Assembly: GCA_036386395.1 (NCBI GenBank)
Contig: DASVVU010000111.1
Span: 1-5,698 of the forward strand
Origin: JAJKJG01 sp036386395
Lineage (GTDB): Bacteria; Pseudomonadota; Alphaproteobacteria; Rhizobiales; Beijerinckiaceae
DNA length: 5,698 bases
Direction: 5' to 3'
The position numbers and the translations under genes were made by a program. Positions 5,372-5,698 of this stretch are shown piece by piece. Within the stretch, counting starts at the first letter, position 1, and the number at the start of each line of letters is the position of its first letter. Under the pieces are notes generated by a model. That model saw nothing but the letters and a program-made list of their open reading frames with translations, had not been told where the DNA came from and did not search any database.

Positions 5372-5377
5372 ACTATA

Positions 5378-5406
5378 TTCCTAGCAGAGGAGCGTCACGG
5401 TGTCAA
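5378..5406 (-). promoter_or_regulatory. Sigma-70-type promoter, - strand
   Basis: On the - strand there is a consensus -35 TTGACA (5406-5401). It is followed after 17 bases by TAGGAA (5383-5378), a partial -10 match. TATAGT, a better -10, lies immediately downstream but at 23-base spacing, which is too long. The AT-rich stretch stands out in this GC-rich DNA. Transcription would start near 5371 and enter the structured stretch ending at the 5283 terminator. Confidence 0.6.
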
Positions 5407-5435
5407 GGGGCCGTGCCGGGCTTGCGGGCCGCCCA

Positions 5436-5560
5436 CCTCTCCCGGAGGGAGAGGTCGAGTCCGCGGAGCGGACCGGGTGAGGGGTTACGGACCTATCCGG
5501 TGAGGGCGCAACCCCTCACCCGGTCGCCTCCGGCGACTCGGCCTCTCCCTCCGGGAGAGG
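5436..5560. repeat. Large cruciform-forming intergenic inverted repeat
   Basis: Two 51-base arms (5436-5486 and 5510-5560) are near-perfect reverse complements around a 23-base spacer. Each arm starts or ends with CCTCTCCCGGAGGGAGAGG, itself self-complementary, and carries GGGTGAGGGGTT next to the spacer. Mid-arm the sequences differ, but each keeps its own small hairpin: GTCCGC-GGA-GCGGAC on the left, GTCGCC-TCC-GGCGAC on the right. This looks like a dispersed palindromic (REP/BIME-like) element of Rhizobiales, by recalled style only. The spacer also contains GGTGAGGG, which can pair alternatively with CCCTCACC in the right arm. Confidence 0.85.
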
Positions 5561-5607
5561 CGGGACCGCGCGGCCGACGGAGCCTTCGGCCAAGCATGAA
5601 TTGCCCT

Positions 5608-5697
5608 TCATCGAGACGGCCAGCGGAGCCGTCCGTCGATCGCATGGAAGCTTGGTGTCTCGGCGGGCGGGATGCCGTCAAGGACGGGCTGGAGCCT
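5608..5697 (-). CDS. Possible C-terminal end of an unidentified - strand gene (5' partial, runs off the window)
   Basis: From the right edge the - strand reads 29 open codons, RLQPVLDGIPPAETPSFHAI then DGRLRWPSR, to a TGA at 5610-5608. The stretch reads like a real protein end, with mixed composition and mostly G/C third positions. The stop is followed by a small GGCCGA/TCGGCC hairpin (5572-5591) and then the cruciform repeat, as expected after a gene. The piece is too short to assign to a family. A competing + strand ATG frame from 5644 is also open to the edge but looks less protein-like. Confidence 0.4.
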   Translation of the reverse strand, partial: RLQPVLDGIPPAETPSFHAIDGRLRWPSR

Positions 5698-5698
5698 G

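Noticed and set aside
5227..5373. N-terminal extension of TerS to a GTG at 5373
   Set aside because: It would run through an intrinsic terminator with a T-run, while ATG 5226 has its own ribosome site. In GC-rich DNA 147 bases without a stop is unremarkable.
5314..5373. tRNA gene between the - strand promoter and terminator
   Set aside because: No cloverleaf, no T-loop GTTCGA-type consensus and no acceptor stem of matching arms could be found.
5493..5681. 62-codon open frame on the - strand at the right end
   Set aside because: It covers half of the cruciform repeat and is Arg/Gly-rich. A different - strand frame ending at 5608 reads more like protein.
1..5698. CRISPR array, insertion sequence or integrase
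   Set aside because: No regularly spaced direct repeats, no transposase or integrase motifs, and no terminal inverted repeats flanking a gene were seen.

Overview
The window is very GC-rich, with nearly all third codon positions G or C. It looks like an alphaproteobacterial chromosome, probably order Rhizobiales/Hyphomicrobiales and perhaps Methylobacterium or a relative. The taxonomic call rests on protein resemblance recalled from memory and on the style of the palindromic repeats; no search was run.

Left part (1-1903, + strand) is a quorum-sensing locus. It holds the C-terminal part of a LuxR-type regulator (start outside the window), a good lux-box-like palindrome (317-334), and a complete LuxI-type acyl-homoserine-lactone synthase that resembles the RpaI/BjaI group. 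Two single-domain receiver proteins follow, closely spaced, as an apparent operon. Both receivers have alanine where the phosphorylated aspartate should be, so both look like pseudo-receivers. An arrangement luxR, luxI, pseudo-receiver, pseudo-receiver is the most distinctive thing on this side.

Middle part (1904-3269, + strand) holds a 158-base spacer with a strong hairpin, then a small exported protein (signal peptide, CxxC, four ~25-residue repeats, His/Gly-rich stretch, glycine zipper) ending at a 10-bp hairpin. After it comes the N-terminal half of a Y-family (UmuC/DinB-like) DNA polymerase that keeps its catalytic acidic residues but stops after about 157 codons.

Right part (3294-5226, - strand) is a terminase pair: a likely small subunit (TerS) overlapping an intact large subunit (TerL) of the type found in RcGTA-like gene transfer agents. 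No portal, protease or capsid gene follows TerL. It instead meets the truncated polymerase tail to tail, and a perfect 13-bp inverted repeat supplies the stop codons of both genes. Upstream of TerS, still on the - strand, a consensus-like -35 box, a structured ~90-nt stretch and a textbook intrinsic terminator suggest a small RNA or an attenuator. Beyond it lies a 125-bp cruciform repeat whose arms differ by compensatory changes, then what may be the C-terminus of another - strand gene at the window edge.

The quorum-sensing genes probably work together: LuxI makes the signal, LuxR senses it and acts at the lux box, and the pseudo-receivers are co-expressed. The terminase pair is a separate unit. 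RcGTA production is controlled by a LuxI/LuxR pair in Rhodobacter capsulatus, so the co-location is worth testing, but nothing in the sequence proves a functional link.
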